Source: Pseudomonas putida (GTDB lineage: Bacteria > Pseudomonadota > Gammaproteobacteria > Pseudomonadales > Pseudomonadaceae). Taken from it: a DNA stretch of 64,000 nt. The stretch is taken from assembly GCA_041071465.1 (NCBI GenBank), contig CP163498.1, positions 4,420,001 to 4,484,000 of the forward strand, given 5' to 3'. The notes beneath the pieces are model-generated. The model saw nothing but the letters and a program-made list of their open reading frames with translations, was not told the origin of the DNA and did not search any database. Each line of letters starts with the position of its first letter. The stretch's first letter is position 1. Shown here piece after piece: positions 1-10,536 of this stretch. Made by a program: the position numbers and the translations under genes.

Positions 1-1184
1 TGCCGCCACCAGTGTTCGCCCGTCGGCACTGATGTCCATCGCACTGATGGTCGACCCCAGGTAGTGCTGCCAATGCTCCTCGCCATCTTCGCCAAATGCC
101 CGCAGGTACCCGTAGGCATCACCCACGATGTACTCGCCATCGCGCGCCACCCCGGCGTACACCCGTGCGCCATCCTGCACCAGCGGGGTGCGTGGGTCCT
201 GGCTGTAGTAGTCGGTATCCAGGCCGGGCAAGTCCGCCACCCTGACCGCCAGTGTGGCGCCGCTGTAGAAATGGCAGGCATTGACGATCAACTGGTCACC
301 GGTGCGGTTGAACAAAGCAAAGTGCGGGTATTCGCTGCCTGGGCCGATGTGTGCCAGCGGCCTGAGCTGATCGTCGAGGACCCGGTGCCGGCTGCCTTGC
401 TCACCCACCACGATCAAGCGGCCATCTGCCGACACCGCGCCATGCTCCATGCTCAGCCCCAGGTTGATGTCGTCCGGTTCGGTGCCTTCGGCCAGCTCAT
501 CGAGCACGCGCGTCTGCTGCGGCAGCAGACGCGTTGCACCCTGACCGGCCAGCACGAAGATACCTTCGGCACTCACCAGCAGCACGCGTTGGCCATCCGG
601 GAAGGGGATCAGCGCGGTGGGTGTGGGCGGCAGGTCGAACGGCTCGAACGGGTAGCCCGGCGGCAACCCCTCCAGCCCGGTTGGCCAGGCCAGACGGCGC
701 ACCTGCGGGCCACCCCAGCCATCGGTCACACGTATGCCCTCGGCATTGGCCAGGGCGAAGTAGCGCCGGGCCGGGCAGCGGCCAAAGTGTTCGATACCGA
801 TGACCGGGGTTACCCCATGGTGGTCGATACGCACCACCTGGCCTTTGTCGTACGGCATGCCGATGCGTGCCAGCAGGCTGCCATCCTCCAGCAGCAAAAC
901 ATTGCTGATGCCTTGGGCGTGGTCTTCGAGCAACGGTACCAGGGGATGGTGCGCGGGGGCCAGGCCTCACGGAAGGCCCGGCGCTGCTGTTCGTCGACAC
1001 CTGGGCAGTTGGCTGCCTGCAGGGCTGCCAACCAGGCGTCGAGCAGGTGTCTGGTGGCTGGCGCCTGCGGTTCTTCGAGGTTGTCCCAGCCTTGCGCACG
1101 GCCTTGCGCGACGTAGTCGTTGACGGCCTGGGCGTAGGCGGTAACCGCCTGCTGCCATTGCTGCTGGGGGTGCTGCTTGTCCAT
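1..1184 (-). CDS. Beta-propeller/WD40-like protein, 5' part, frameshifted, cut by window edge
   Basis: I do not recognise a named family. The first ~75 codons (MDKQHPQQQW...) give a helical N-terminus. The rest, in the next frame, shows repeating short beta segments of the type 'VSADGRLIVVGEQG' and 'MDISADGRTLVAA', as in WD40 or PQQ-like propellers. The two parts are joined by a frameshift in the G run at 955-959: one more base lets the frame run from 1184 to the window edge without a stop. The start is the ATG at 1184, with AAGGAG about 12 bases upstream; an in-frame ATG at 1220 is the alternative. No signal peptide is visible. The C-terminus lies outside the window. Confidence 0.6.
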
Positions 1185-1264
1185 GAGCGGATCGGGCTCC
1201 TTGTCGCACACGCGTTTCACACAAAGCGCGCATGGTACTCCTTCTACCTGCCTCGCGGTTGTGA

Positions 1265-2587
<1,323 letters not shown>

Positions 2588-2597
2588 CCCCCAGGCC

Positions 2598-2638
2598 AGC
2601 GCTCCCACATGTCCCGCCCAGGCCTGTGGGAGAGCGCT
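2598..2638. terminator. Hairpin between convergent genes
   Basis: AGCGCTCCCACA pairs with TGTGGGAGAGCGCT (two-base bulge) across a 15-base loop. It lies between the stops of sotB and the convergent LysE gene. There is no clear T tract, so it may act as an attenuator or REP-like stabiliser rather than a classic intrinsic terminator. Confidence 0.5.
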
Positions 2639-3222
2639 CAAGCCAGGACGGCAGCCCATGCAGAGATCAATAGCGCCCCCGCCAACACCTGGTTGAACAC
2701 CTGTAGCCGCCGTGGCGCCTGCAACCACCGGGCGCTACCCACCCCCAGCATCGCCCACGCCGCCATGCACGGCAGGGCGATCAGCAAAAACACCAGCGCC
2801 AGCAGCCACACCGGCAACGACGGTGCGGCAAAGACCCCGACCACCGCCACGGCCATCAACCAAACCTTGGGGTTCACCACCTGCAACGAGGCAGCGCTGA
2901 GCGCACTGAAGCCTTGTGCTGTGGCCGTCTGCAGCGGGGCGGCGGCACTGCGCAGCATCTTCCACGCCAGCCAGCTCAGCCACAGCACTCCGGCCCAGCT
3001 CATCAGCTGTTGGGCCAATGGGTGACGCAGCAACAGCTCGCCCAGCCCCAGACCAACCAGCAGCACGATCGCGGCCGCCGCACCGCAGGCTGCCACGATC
3101 GGCGCTAGGCTTGCGCGCAGGCCCACGCGCGCGCCATGAGCCAGGATCAACAAGTTGGTCGGCCCCGGGCTGATGCTGGACACCAGGGCAAAGAGGAAGA
3201 AGGGCAGCAACGACTGCGACAT
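2638..3222 (-). CDS. LysE/RhtB family amino-acid exporter
   Basis: A 194-residue protein with about six membrane segments. The N-terminal 'SSISPGPTNLLILAHGARVG' is the LysE/RhtB signature (SPGPxNL). The family exports amino acids or related small molecules from the cytoplasm; the substrate cannot be read from sequence. It lies 50 bp downstream of an AraC-type regulator on the same strand, so that regulator probably controls it or is co-transcribed with it. The length is slightly below the usual 200-210 residues, but the protein looks complete. Confidence 0.85.
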   Translation of the reverse strand: MSQSLLPFFLFALVSSISPGPTNLLILAHGARVGLRASLAPIVAACGAAAAIVLLVGLGLGELLLRHPLAQQLMSWAGVLWLSWLAWKMLRSAAAPLQTATAQGFSALSAASLQVVNPKVWLMAVAVVGVFAAPSLPVWLLALVFLLIALPCMAAWAMLGVGSARWLQAPRRLQVFNQVLAGALLISAWAAVLA

Positions 3223-3272
3223 GGTTCAAGGCTCCGTGAAATCGAAGCACCATGCTCGCCGCCCGCCGGCAT

Positions 3273-4109
3273 TCAGTCTGGAAGGTTTGAGCAGCGCCTG
3301 CGGTAGTCGGCGGGGGTTAGCCGATAGGCGCGGCGGAACCAGCGGCCCAAGTGGCTCTGGTCGGCAAAGCCCAACGCCACGGCCACTTCGGCAGGGGTCT
3401 GGCCTTGGGCGAGCAGGCGCCGCGCCCGTGCCAGGCGCAGCTGGATCAGGTAGGCATGCGGTGCAATGCCGAATGCGGCCTTGAACGCACGGGTCAGGCG
3501 AAAGCGGTCGATGCCGCAGGCGTGGGCCAAGTCTTCCAGGCCGATGTCACGCTCCAGGTTGGCGTGCAGGTAGTCCCGTGCGCGCTGTGCCGTCAGCGGC
3601 AGGCGCGGGTCGGGGTTGATGCGCCGGCGCCAGTGCAGGTGGCGGGTCAGGCAGGCCAGCAGGTCGTCCATGGCCGTTTGCCGGACGATGCGCAAGTCCT
3701 GCGTGTGCACGGCCTGGAAGGCGAGGGCGGTGGCCTGGGCCAGGCGTTCGTCATGGCACAGGGTATCGGCAAAACTGGGCAGGCTGTCGTCCGGTGCGTG
3801 CTCGAACAGCGCCCGCAGCTGTTGGTCGAGCCAAGCGGGCTCCAGGTACAGCGTTGAATAGGTGAAGCCTTCATCGGTAGGCGCCAGCCCATCGTGGATG
3901 TCGCCAGGCTCGAGCAGAAATACCTGCCCCGGCGTGCTGCGGTGGCGCACCCGGCGGCAGTTGAACTGCTGCACACCCTGTTCGGTGACGCCGACCAGGA
4001 AGCTGTCGTGCCAGTGCGGGTCGTAGGCATGGCCGACGAAATGCGCACGGACCGACTCGATGCCGGTGTCGGCGTCTTGCTTGAGGTCGATCCAGTTGCT
4101 CATGAACAT
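3273..4109 (-). CDS. AraC-family regulator with cupin sensor domain
   Basis: 278 residues. The N-terminal ~100 residues form an AraC-binding cupin ('HWHDSFLVGVTEQGVQQF', 'LLEPGDIHDG'). The C-terminal ~100 residues hold two helix-turn-helix motifs ('LAHACGIDRFRLTRAFKA', 'EVAVALGFADQSHLGRWFRR'). This arrangement is common in AraC regulators encoded next to LysE exporters, which supports control of the downstream gene. The start may be ATG 4109 or ATG 4103, two codons apart; neither has a strong ribosome site. Confidence 0.85.
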   Translation of the reverse strand: MFMSNWIDLKQDADTGIESVRAHFVGHAYDPHWHDSFLVGVTEQGVQQFNCRRVRHRSTPGQVFLLEPGDIHDGLAPTDEGFTYSTLYLEPAWLDQQLRALFEHAPDDSLPSFADTLCHDERLAQATALAFQAVHTQDLRIVRQTAMDDLLACLTRHLHWRRRINPDPRLPLTAQRARDYLHANLERDIGLEDLAHACGIDRFRLTRAFKAAFGIAPHAYLIQLRLARARRLLAQGQTPAEVAVALGFADQSHLGRWFRRAYRLTPADYRRRCSNLPD

Positions 4110-4151
4110 GTGCCGTCGGGGTAAATGGCTACCTTAGCGCAACGCCCCGGC

Positions 4152-5081
4152 TCAGTCTGGAACGATTGTGCAGCCGTTGGTCAGGGCACGGTTGCGCAGG
4201 GCCTCGAAGCGCTCGCGCAGCCACAGGTGCAGTTGCGAAACCGCAGGTGTGAGCTGCTTGCGATGCGGGCAGACCAAGGTGACCGGGGTGGGCTCGCCGA
4301 GCATTTCGGGCAGCACGATTTCCAGTTCACCGGCCGCGATGTTGGCGCTGACATCCAGCCACGACTTATAGACGATGCCTTCGCCTTGAATGGCCAGGCG
4401 TCGGATGACATCGGCATCGTCGCTGACCAGCGGCCCACGCACCTGCACGGTGCGGTTGCCCAACCGCCATTTGTCGTACACCCGGTTGTGTTGCATGTAC
4501 AACAGGCAGGCGTGCTGCTGCAGCGCGTCGGGGGTGAGCGGGCGGCCGTGGCGGGCCAGGTAGTCGGGCGAGGCGACCAGCACTCTGCGATTCCAGTCGG
4601 CCAATGGCAGGGCGATGTAGTTGGCATCCTGGTTGAGGCCATAGCGGATGGCCACATCCACCGGGTCGCGGTTAAGGTCGGCAATCTGGTCTGACAGGAA
4701 GAAGCGAAGCTGCAATGCCGGGTGCTCGCGGCGGAAGGCACTGAGCCAAGGCAGCAGCATGTTGCGGCCCAGGTCGGAAGGCGCCGATACCTGCAGGGTG
4801 CCGCGCAGGGTATTGGGGTTGCCATGCAGGTCCTCATGGCCCTGGCGCAGGCTCTCCAGCACATTCAGCGCGGTTGGCAGGTAGCGCTCGCCCTCGGCGG
4901 TCAGGCGCAGGCTGCGGGTGGTGCGGGCGAACAGGCGTACATCCAGGTCGCGCTCCAGGCGCTTGATCGCGGCAGCCACCTGGCCCGGTAGCAGGCCTGC
5001 TTCATGGGCCGCTGCAGTGAAGCTACCCAGCACACTGCTGCGGGCGAACAATTCGAGATCAGTGATGCGCAGCATTTTCAT
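4152..5081 (-). CDS. LysR-family transcriptional regulator
   Basis: 309 residues: N-terminal winged HTH ('LELFARSSVLGSFTAAAHEA') and a LysR substrate domain, CrgA/YafC-like. The start at 5081 (MKMLRITDLE) fits the usual LysR N-terminus; the frame stays open a further 40 codons but without family-like sequence. It is divergent from nfsB across 97 bp, the classic arrangement for a LysR regulator of the neighbouring gene, so nfsB is its likely target. The ligand is unknown. Confidence 0.85.
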   Translation of the reverse strand: MKMLRITDLELFARSSVLGSFTAAAHEAGLLPGQVAAAIKRLERDLDVRLFARTTRSLRLTAEGERYLPTALNVLESLRQGHEDLHGNPNTLRGTLQVSAPSDLGRNMLLPWLSAFRREHPALQLRFFLSDQIADLNRDPVDVAIRYGLNQDANYIALPLADWNRRVLVASPDYLARHGRPLTPDALQQHACLLYMQHNRVYDKWRLGNRTVQVRGPLVSDDADVIRRLAIQGEGIVYKSWLDVSANIAAGELEIVLPEMLGEPTPVTLVCPHRKQLTPAVSQLHLWLRERFEALRNRALTNGCTIVPD

Positions 5082-5178
5082 TCCAGGGATGAAAGTGTTG
5101 CTGCATTGTGCCGGTTTTTCTTTTCTACCGGAAAGATAAGATGCACGGCACATCCACTGTTCATACCGGAGTTCTTGC

Positions 5179-5832
5179 ATGGATACCGTCTCGCTGGCCA
5201 AGCGCCGCTACACCACCAAAGCTTACGATGCCTCGCGCCGTATTCCCCAGGCCACTGTCGATGCCCTGCTCGAGCAACTGCGCCACAGCCCGTCGTCGGT
5301 CAATTCCCAGCCCTGGCATTTCATCGTCGCCGACACTGCCGAAGGCAAGGCTCGCCTGGCAAAGAGCACCACGGACGGTTATGCCTACAACTCGCCGAAG
5401 CTCCTTGATGCGTCGCATGTGATCGTGTTCTGCACCCGCACCGAAATGACCGAAGCGCACCTGAACACGGTGCTCGACCAAGAGGCTGCCGATGGTCGTT
5501 TCCGTGACGAGCAAGCGCGTGCCGGGCAAAACCAAAGCCGCCGGCACTACGTCAACCTGCACCGTTACGACCACAAGGACGTGCAGCACTGGATGGAAAA
5601 ACAAACCTACCTGGCCTTGGGCACGGCGTTGCTGGGGGCTGCGGCGCATGGTTTGGATGCAACGCCGATCGAAGGCTTTGACAGCAAGATCCTCGACGCC
5701 GAACTGGGGCTGCGTGAGCGTGGGTTTACCAGCGTGGTGATCCTCAGCCTGGGTTACCGCAGTGAGACGGACTTCAATGCCGGGCTGAACAAGTCGCGGC
5801 TGCCGGCGTCGCAAGTCTTCACGTTCCTGTGA
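5179..5832 (+). CDS. nfsB: Oxygen-insensitive NAD(P)H nitroreductase
   Basis: 217 residues, the same length and organisation as E. coli NfsB. Shared blocks are 'SPSSVNSQPWHFIVADT' (FMN binding), 'LDASHVIVFC', 'DQEAADGRF' and 'PIEGFD'. It is an FMN flavoenzyme that reduces nitroaromatics and quinones with NAD(P)H by two-electron steps in the cytoplasm. It is divergent from the LysR gene and is followed by a GC hairpin, so it looks monocistronic. Confidence 0.92.
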   Translation: MDTVSLAKRRYTTKAYDASRRIPQATVDALLEQLRHSPSSVNSQPWHFIVADTAEGKARLAKSTTDGYAYNSPKLLDASHVIVFCTRTEMTEAHLNTVLDQEAADGRFRDEQARAGQNQSRRHYVNLHRYDHKDVQHWMEKQTYLALGTALLGAAAHGLDATPIEGFDSKILDAELGLRERGFTSVVILSLGYRSETDFNAGLNKSRLPASQVFTFL

Positions 5833-5840
5833 GATTGCAG

Positions 5841-5857
5841 GGGGCGCAAAGCGCCCC
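5841..5857. terminator. GC-rich hairpin after nfsB
   Basis: GGGGCGC-AAA-GCGCCCC, a 7-bp perfect stem 8 bases after the nfsB stop. No T run follows. A 16-bp perfect palindrome (GCCCGGCCGGCCGGGC) lies at 5864-5879, just before the RES-Xre promoter. Confidence 0.5.
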
Positions 5858-5941
5858 TGACTCGCCCGGCCGGCCGGGCAAACTGGCAATGATTCGGCAT
5901 ATACCGCATACTTGTCGGCAAACGCCGATAAGGAGCATGCC

Positions 5942-6391
5942 ATGCTTGCCGAAGTGCTTCGCGACAACGGTTACCATGAGTACCGGGCGCGCTTGAACGC
6001 GCTGCTGGAAATCCCCGAGCTTGCCAGTGACTTTGAAATCCACACCCGCATCACCCATGGTTTTGCCGCCACCTGGCTGGTAAAGCTGACCGAGCGTGGT
6101 GTGCTCACGCCGGTGGAGCGCGACCAGATCATTCCCCTGCGCACCCTGAAAACCCGCATTGAGCGCGACCAGCCGTTGACCGTGGATGAAAGCGACCGTC
6201 TGTTCCGCTCGGCCCACATCACCGCCATGGCCGAAGCCGTGTTCGGCGAGGCGGACAAGGCCAAACGTTGGTTGTCCAAGCCCAAGGAGCGCTTTTCGGG
6301 GCTCACCCCGATGCAGATGCTTACCACCCAGCAAGGCACCACTCAGGTCGAAGAGATGCTGCTACAGATTGCCGAGGGCTTTGGCCTGTGA
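5942..6391 (+). CDS. Xre-type antitoxin (DUF2384, MbcA/ParS family) of a RES-Xre module
   Basis: 149 residues with an N-terminal Xre-like helical region and a C-terminal MbcA/ParS/Xre toxin-binding domain ('HITAMAEAVFGEADKAKRWL...'). Antitoxins of this family bind and block RES toxins and repress their own operon. The start at 5942 is set by AAGGAG with 6-base spacing. An inverted repeat TCGGC-N4-GCCGA at 5915-5928 just before it could be the autoregulatory operator. Its stop overlaps the toxin start (GTGA), giving tight coupling. The nfsB-xre-res-cysteine desulfurase order is, as I recall, that of the characterised P. putida module. Confidence 0.9.
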   Translation: MLAEVLRDNGYHEYRARLNALLEIPELASDFEIHTRITHGFAATWLVKLTERGVLTPVERDQIIPLRTLKTRIERDQPLTVDESDRLFRSAHITAMAEAVFGEADKAKRWLSKPKERFSGLTPMQMLTTQQGTTQVEEMLLQIAEGFGL

Positions 6392-6825
6392 TTCTGTGGC
6401 GTATCAGCGCCTACGCAGACTTGAGCGGCACGGGGGGCTTGCGGGTAAGCGGCCGTTGGCACCAGGCGGGCCGGCCGGTGGTATATGCCGCCACCAGCCC
6501 TCCAGGGGCGATGCTCGAGGTGTTGGTGCACCTGGAGATCGACCCTGAGGATTTCCCCACTACCCTGCGCCTGATCCGCATCGAATTGCCCGACACGGTT
6601 TCACAAGCGCGGTTACCCACCTTGCAGCCGGGCTGGTCCGCTCAGCCGGAGTTGACCCGGGCACTGGGCAATCGCTTTCTGGATGACTGTTCGGCATTGT
6701 TGTTGCCGGTGCCGAGCGCGATCATGCCCAGTACCACCAACTACCTGTTCAACCCACGGCACCCGCAGGCGCAGAGCGCGAAAATACAGGTCGAGGATTT
6801 CACCCCGGACAGCCGCTTGTTCTAG
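6388..6825 (+). CDS. RES-domain toxin (NAD+-degrading) of a RES-Xre module
   Basis: 145 residues starting at GTG 6388, which overlaps the antitoxin stop. RES toxins deplete NAD+ and stop growth when not bound by their Xre partner. Conserved polar residues of the family are visible: Arg5 in 'LWRIS', Arg19, Arg23 in 'SGRWH', Tyr33 and Glu44 ('MLEVLVHL'), plus Ser/Asn residues in 'PSTTNYLFNPRHP'. The length matches compact bacterial RES proteins and the frame is intact, so the toxin is probably functional. The next gene is convergent after only 7 bp. Confidence 0.9.
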   Translation: MILWRISAYADLSGTGGLRVSGRWHQAGRPVVYAATSPPGAMLEVLVHLEIDPEDFPTTLRLIRIELPDTVSQARLPTLQPGWSAQPELTRALGNRFLDDCSALLLPVPSAIMPSTTNYLFNPRHPQAQSAKIQVEDFTPDSRLF

Positions 6826-6832
6826 TGCCTGT

Positions 6833-7987
6833 TCACCACAGCGCCGCCGATGCCGTTGTCAGCACCCGGCCGAACACTTCGACAGCCTTGTCCACTTCAG
6901 CGTCGGTGCTGAAGCGGCCGATGCTCAAGCGCACGCTATTGCGTGCCTGGCGCTCATCCAGCCCCAGTGCCAGCAGCACATGGGAGGCGGCGTTACTCGC
7001 CGAGTTGCAGGCCGAGGTGGTCGACAAGGCCAGCTCGCTGGCCAGTGCCGCACTGTTGAAGCCCTTGCTGTCGATGCACAGGTTCAGCGTATGGGGTATG
7101 CGGTGGGTGACGCAACCGTTCAGGGTGACGCCGGGTAAAGCCAGCAGGCCTTCACGCAGACGTGCAGCCAGTTGCTCCAGGCGCTGGTGCTCGCTGTCAC
7201 CAGGCTGGCCGGCCAGGGCAAAGGCGCTGCCCATGCCAGCAATCTGATGGGTCGCCAGGGTGCCGGAGCGCAGGCCCTGTTCATGGCCGCCGCCGTGCAT
7301 CTGCGCGCGCATCAGCGTACGGGCGCGTGGCCCGACATACAGCGCGCCGATGCCTTTTGGCCCATAGACCTTGTGCGCCGAGAATGACATCAAGTCCACG
7401 CTCATCGCATTCAGGTCGATGACCAGCTTGCCCACAGCTTGCGCGGCGTCTACGTGCAACAGGGCACCGTGGGCACGCACCTGCTCGCCAATTGCGGCAA
7501 CGTCGGTGACCGTGCCCAGTTCGTTGTTGACCGCCATCAGCGATACCAGGCGGGTATCGGCGCGCAATGCTGCCTGCACGCTGGCGGGCTGGATCAGGCC
7601 GGCGGCATCCGGCGCCAGGCGGGTAACGGCCCAGCCTTGGCGCTCCAGTTCGGCCACCGTGTCGAGCACGGCCTTATGCTCCAGCTGGCTGGTGATCAGG
7701 TGGCCGGGCTGGCCGATGCCTTGGGCAATGCCTTTGAGTGCCAAGTTGTTGGACTCGGTCGCGCCCGAGGTCCACACCAGGTTTTCGGCCTGCGCGCCGA
7801 CGCGCTCGGCCACTTGTTGGCGAGCCTGCTGCACGGTGTGACGGGCGGCTTGGCCGAAGGCGTGGCCACTGGACGCCGGGTTGCCGAAGTTGGCTTGGTT
7901 ACCCAGGCAGGCGAGCATGGTTTCGATGACCCGGTCGTCGACTGGGGTAGTGGCGGCGTAATCGAAGTAGAGTGGGGCGCTAGGCAT
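6833..7987 (-). CDS. Cysteine desulfurase, NifS/IscS-like, stand-alone
   Basis: 384-residue PLP enzyme that takes sulfur from cysteine for Fe-S clusters or thiolation. Key sites: His104 in 'QLEHKAV', the PLP lysine Lys206 in 'SFSAHKVYGPKG', and catalytic Cys327 in the loop 'STTSACNSAS'. There is no iscU, iscR or suf neighbour, so this is a secondary paralogue rather than the housekeeping IscS. Its promoter is in the AT-rich 194-bp gap at 7988-8181. Confidence 0.88.
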   Translation of the reverse strand: MPSAPLYFDYAATTPVDDRVIETMLACLGNQANFGNPASSGHAFGQAARHTVQQARQQVAERVGAQAENLVWTSGATESNNLALKGIAQGIGQPGHLITSQLEHKAVLDTVAELERQGWAVTRLAPDAAGLIQPASVQAALRADTRLVSLMAVNNELGTVTDVAAIGEQVRAHGALLHVDAAQAVGKLVIDLNAMSVDLMSFSAHKVYGPKGIGALYVGPRARTLMRAQMHGGGHEQGLRSGTLATHQIAGMGSAFALAGQPGDSEHQRLEQLAARLREGLLALPGVTLNGCVTHRIPHTLNLCIDSKGFNSAALASELALSTTSACNSASNAASHVLLALGLDERQARNSVRLSIGRFSTDAEVDKAVEVFGRVLTTASAALW

Positions 7988-8181
7988 TGGGGCGGGTCCG
8001 TGTCAGTTGCCATGAAATCGGCGATCGTTGACCTAAGCGTACCCGCCAGCTGTGAGATATTTTTCGCTTCCCACCGCTGTCTTCTCGATCCCGATAAAAA
8101 AAATTTCCCCGCGGCATTGGTTTTGTAGGATTTTTTTCTTCAGTTGGCGAAGCGTTGCAATCGGCCCCGCGCTAGCGACCT

Positions 8182-9108
8182 TCAGGCAGGGTCCAGAGCC
8201 TTCTCTTCCTCCGCCACCACGCGCTCGCATAACTCGGTGATCTGCTCGCGCATCCAACGGTTGGCAGGGTCCTGGTCGGTACTTTCATGCCAGTAAAGGT
8301 GCGTCTCCAGCGCTGGCACCTCTACCGGCAATGGCTGGTAACGCAACTGATGGCGGCGGGCAAAGCGCTCGGGAACGGTCATTGCCATGTCAGTCTGCTG
8401 CAACACCTGCGAGGCCATCAGGTAATGCTGCGAACGCAGGGCGACCTTGCGCTGCACACCCATCTTGCCCAGCGCCAGGTCGACATAGCCCAGGCCGTTG
8501 CGGCGGCTGGAGATATGGATATGGGTCATGCCCAGGTAGCTGTCGAGGGTCAGCTTGCTATCGGCCAGCGGATGGCCCTGGCGCAGGGCGCAGACATAAC
8601 GGTCCTGCATCAGCTTGACGTGGCGCACTTGCGGGTCGGTGTTCAGGGGGGCGTCGATGGCGAAATCCAGGCGGCCGGCGGCGAGTTCCTTGGTGGTCTC
8701 GCGGCGCTTGCACAGAAAGCTCTCGATCAGCACCGCTGGCGCCAGGCGGCGCAGGCGCTGGAACAACGGCGGCAGAATGACCGCTTCGGTCAGGTCGGTC
8801 ATGCTGATGCGGAAGGTCTTGTTGGCCTGTTGCGGGTTGAAAATGCGGCTTTCCTGCACCGACGTGCGCAATAGCGCCAAGGCATTGCGCACCGGGCCGA
8901 TGATGTTCTGCGCCATGGGCGTGGGCACCATGCCTTGCGCGGTGCGCACGAACAGCGGGTCGTTGAAGGTTTCGCGCAGCCGTGACAGGGCGTTGGACAC
9001 CGCCGGCTGGGTAATGCCGACAATTTGCCCGGCGCGGGTCAGGTTGGCTTCGGTGTAGATCGCATCGAACACGATGAACAGGTTGAGGTCGACCTTGCTG
9101 AGGTTCAT
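8182..9108 (-). CDS. LysR-family regulator, NodD/NahR-like
   Basis: 308 residues with the N-terminus 'VDLNLFIVFDAIYTEANLTRAGQ' and 'TQPAVSNALSRLRETFNDPLFVR', which is typical of the NahR/LeuO/NodD branch. It is divergent from an acyl-CoA dehydrogenase across 140 bp (AT-rich, with the palindromic stretch ATCATATATCGGTTAT near 9138), so it probably controls that gene. The inducer is unknown. Confidence 0.87.
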   Translation of the reverse strand: MNLSKVDLNLFIVFDAIYTEANLTRAGQIVGITQPAVSNALSRLRETFNDPLFVRTAQGMVPTPMAQNIIGPVRNALALLRTSVQESRIFNPQQANKTFRISMTDLTEAVILPPLFQRLRRLAPAVLIESFLCKRRETTKELAAGRLDFAIDAPLNTDPQVRHVKLMQDRYVCALRQGHPLADSKLTLDSYLGMTHIHISSRRNGLGYVDLALGKMGVQRKVALRSQHYLMASQVLQQTDMAMTVPERFARRHQLRYQPLPVEVPALETHLYWHESTDQDPANRWMREQITELCERVVAEEEKALDPA

Positions 9109-9248
9109 GGGCGCCGCTCTTTGTTGGAATTATCGGTCGATCATATATCGGTTATGAATGTTTATACACGCGGAAAATAGACTAGGTGGATTGGTCCGCG
9201 CTGCTCTAGGCTCTGGCCCATGTACTCCGAACCGTGAAGGTAGCCCCG

Positions 9249-10478
9249 ATGGATTTCGCCTATTCGCCCAAGGTCCAGGCACTGCGCGAGCGCGTCAGCG
9301 CGTTTATGGACGCTTATGTCTACCCCGCCGAAGCGGTGTTCGAGCGCCAGGTCGCCGAGGGCGACCGCTGGCAGCCGACCGCTATCATGGAAGAACTCAA
9401 GGCCAAGGCCCGCGCCGAAGGGCTGTGGAACCTGTTCCTCCCAGAGTCGGAATATGGCGCCGGCCTGAGCAACCTGGAATACGCCCCGTTGGCGGAGATC
9501 ATGGGCCGTTCGTTGCTCGGGCCAGAGCCGTTCAACTGCTCGGCACCGGACACCGGCAACATGGAAGTGCTGGTGCGCTATGGCAGCGAGGCGCAAAAAC
9601 GCCAGTGGCTGGAGCCGTTGCTGCGCGGCGAGATCCGCTCGGCGTTCGCCATGACCGAGCCAGACGTGGCCTCTTCGGACGCCACCAACATGGCTGCCAC
9701 CGCCGTGCGTGACGGTGACGAATGGGTGATCAACGGCCGCAAGTGGTGGACCTCCGGCGCCTGCGACCCGCGCTGCAAAGTCATGATCTTCATGGGCCTG
9801 TCCGACCCTGAAGGGCCACGCCACCAGCAGCATTCGATGGTGCTGGTGCCCACCGATGCACTAGGCGTGAAGATCGTTCGCCCGCTGCCGGTGTTCGGTT
9901 ATGACGATGCACCCCATGGCCATGCCGAAGTCCTGTTCGAGAACGTGCGGGTGCCGTACGAAAACGTAATCCTTGGCGAAGGGCGCGGCTTCGAAATCGC
10001 CCAGGGCCGCCTGGGGCCTGGCCGCATCCACCACTGCATGCGTTCGATCGGCATGGCCGAGCGCGCGCTGGAGCTGATGTGCAAACGCTCGGTCGAGCGC
10101 ACCGCCTTCGGCCGGCCACTGGCACGCCTGGGCGGCAACGTCGACAAGATCGCCGACTCGCGCATGGAAATCGACATGGCCCGGCTGCTGACGCTCAAGG
10201 CGGCCTACATGATGGACACCGTCGGCAACAAAGTCGCCCGCAGCGAGATCGCGCAGATCAAGGTGGTGGCACCGAACGTTGCCTTGAAGGTAATCGACAG
10301 GGCGATCCAGATACATGGTGGGGCAGGGGTGAGCGGCGATTTCCCGCTGGCCTACATGTACGCCATGCAGCGCACCTTGCGCCTGGCCGACGGGCCGGAT
10401 GAAGTGCACCGGGCGGCGATTGGCAAGTATGAAATTGGCAAGTATGTGCCGGTGGAACTGTTGCGTAGCGGGCGCTAA
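9249..10478 (+). CDS. Acyl-CoA dehydrogenase family protein
   Basis: 409 residues with the three-part ACAD fold: an N-terminal helical domain, a middle beta domain ('[17 protein letters not shown]', '[15 protein letters not shown]') and a C-terminal four-helix domain ('[16 protein letters not shown]'). The end '[15 protein letters not shown]' is typical of the ACAD10/11-like branch. It uses FAD to oxidise an acyl-CoA; chain length is not evident. The ATG at 9249 follows AAGGTAG; a GTG at 9234 is less likely. No ETF or thiolase lies beside it. Confidence 0.87.
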   Translation: MDFAYSPKVQALRERVSAFMDAYVYPAEAVFERQVAEGDRWQPTAIMEELKAKARAEGLWNLFLPESEYGAGLSNLEYAPLAEIMGRSLLGPEPFNCSAPDTGNMEVLVRYGSEAQKRQWLEPLLRGEIRSAFAMTEPDVASSDATNMAATAVRDGDEWVINGRKWWTSGACDPRCKVMIFMGLSDPEGPRHQQHSMVLVPTDALGVKIVRPLPVFGYDDAPHGHAEVLFENVRVPYENVILGEGRGFEIAQGRLGPGRIHHCMRSIGMAERALELMCKRSVERTAFGRPLARLGGNVDKIADSRMEIDMARLLTLKAAYMMDTVGNKVARSEIAQIKVVAPNVALKVIDRAIQIHGGAGVSGDFPLAYMYAMQRTLRLADGPDEVHRAAIGKYEIGKYVPVELLRSGR

Positions 10479-10493
10479 TTCGGTGAGCCTGTG

Positions 10494-10529
10494 CCGACCG
10501 CTTCGCGGTTTTACCCGCGAAGCGGTCGG
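10494..10529. repeat. Perfect 15-bp inverted repeat, REP-like hairpin
   Basis: CCGACCGCTTCGCGG and its exact complement are separated by TTTTAC, between the convergent acyl-CoA dehydrogenase and SPFH genes. The CTTCGCGG core resembles P. putida REP elements. It can act as a bidirectional transcription stop. Confidence 0.7.
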
Positions 10530-10536
10530 TAAAGCT

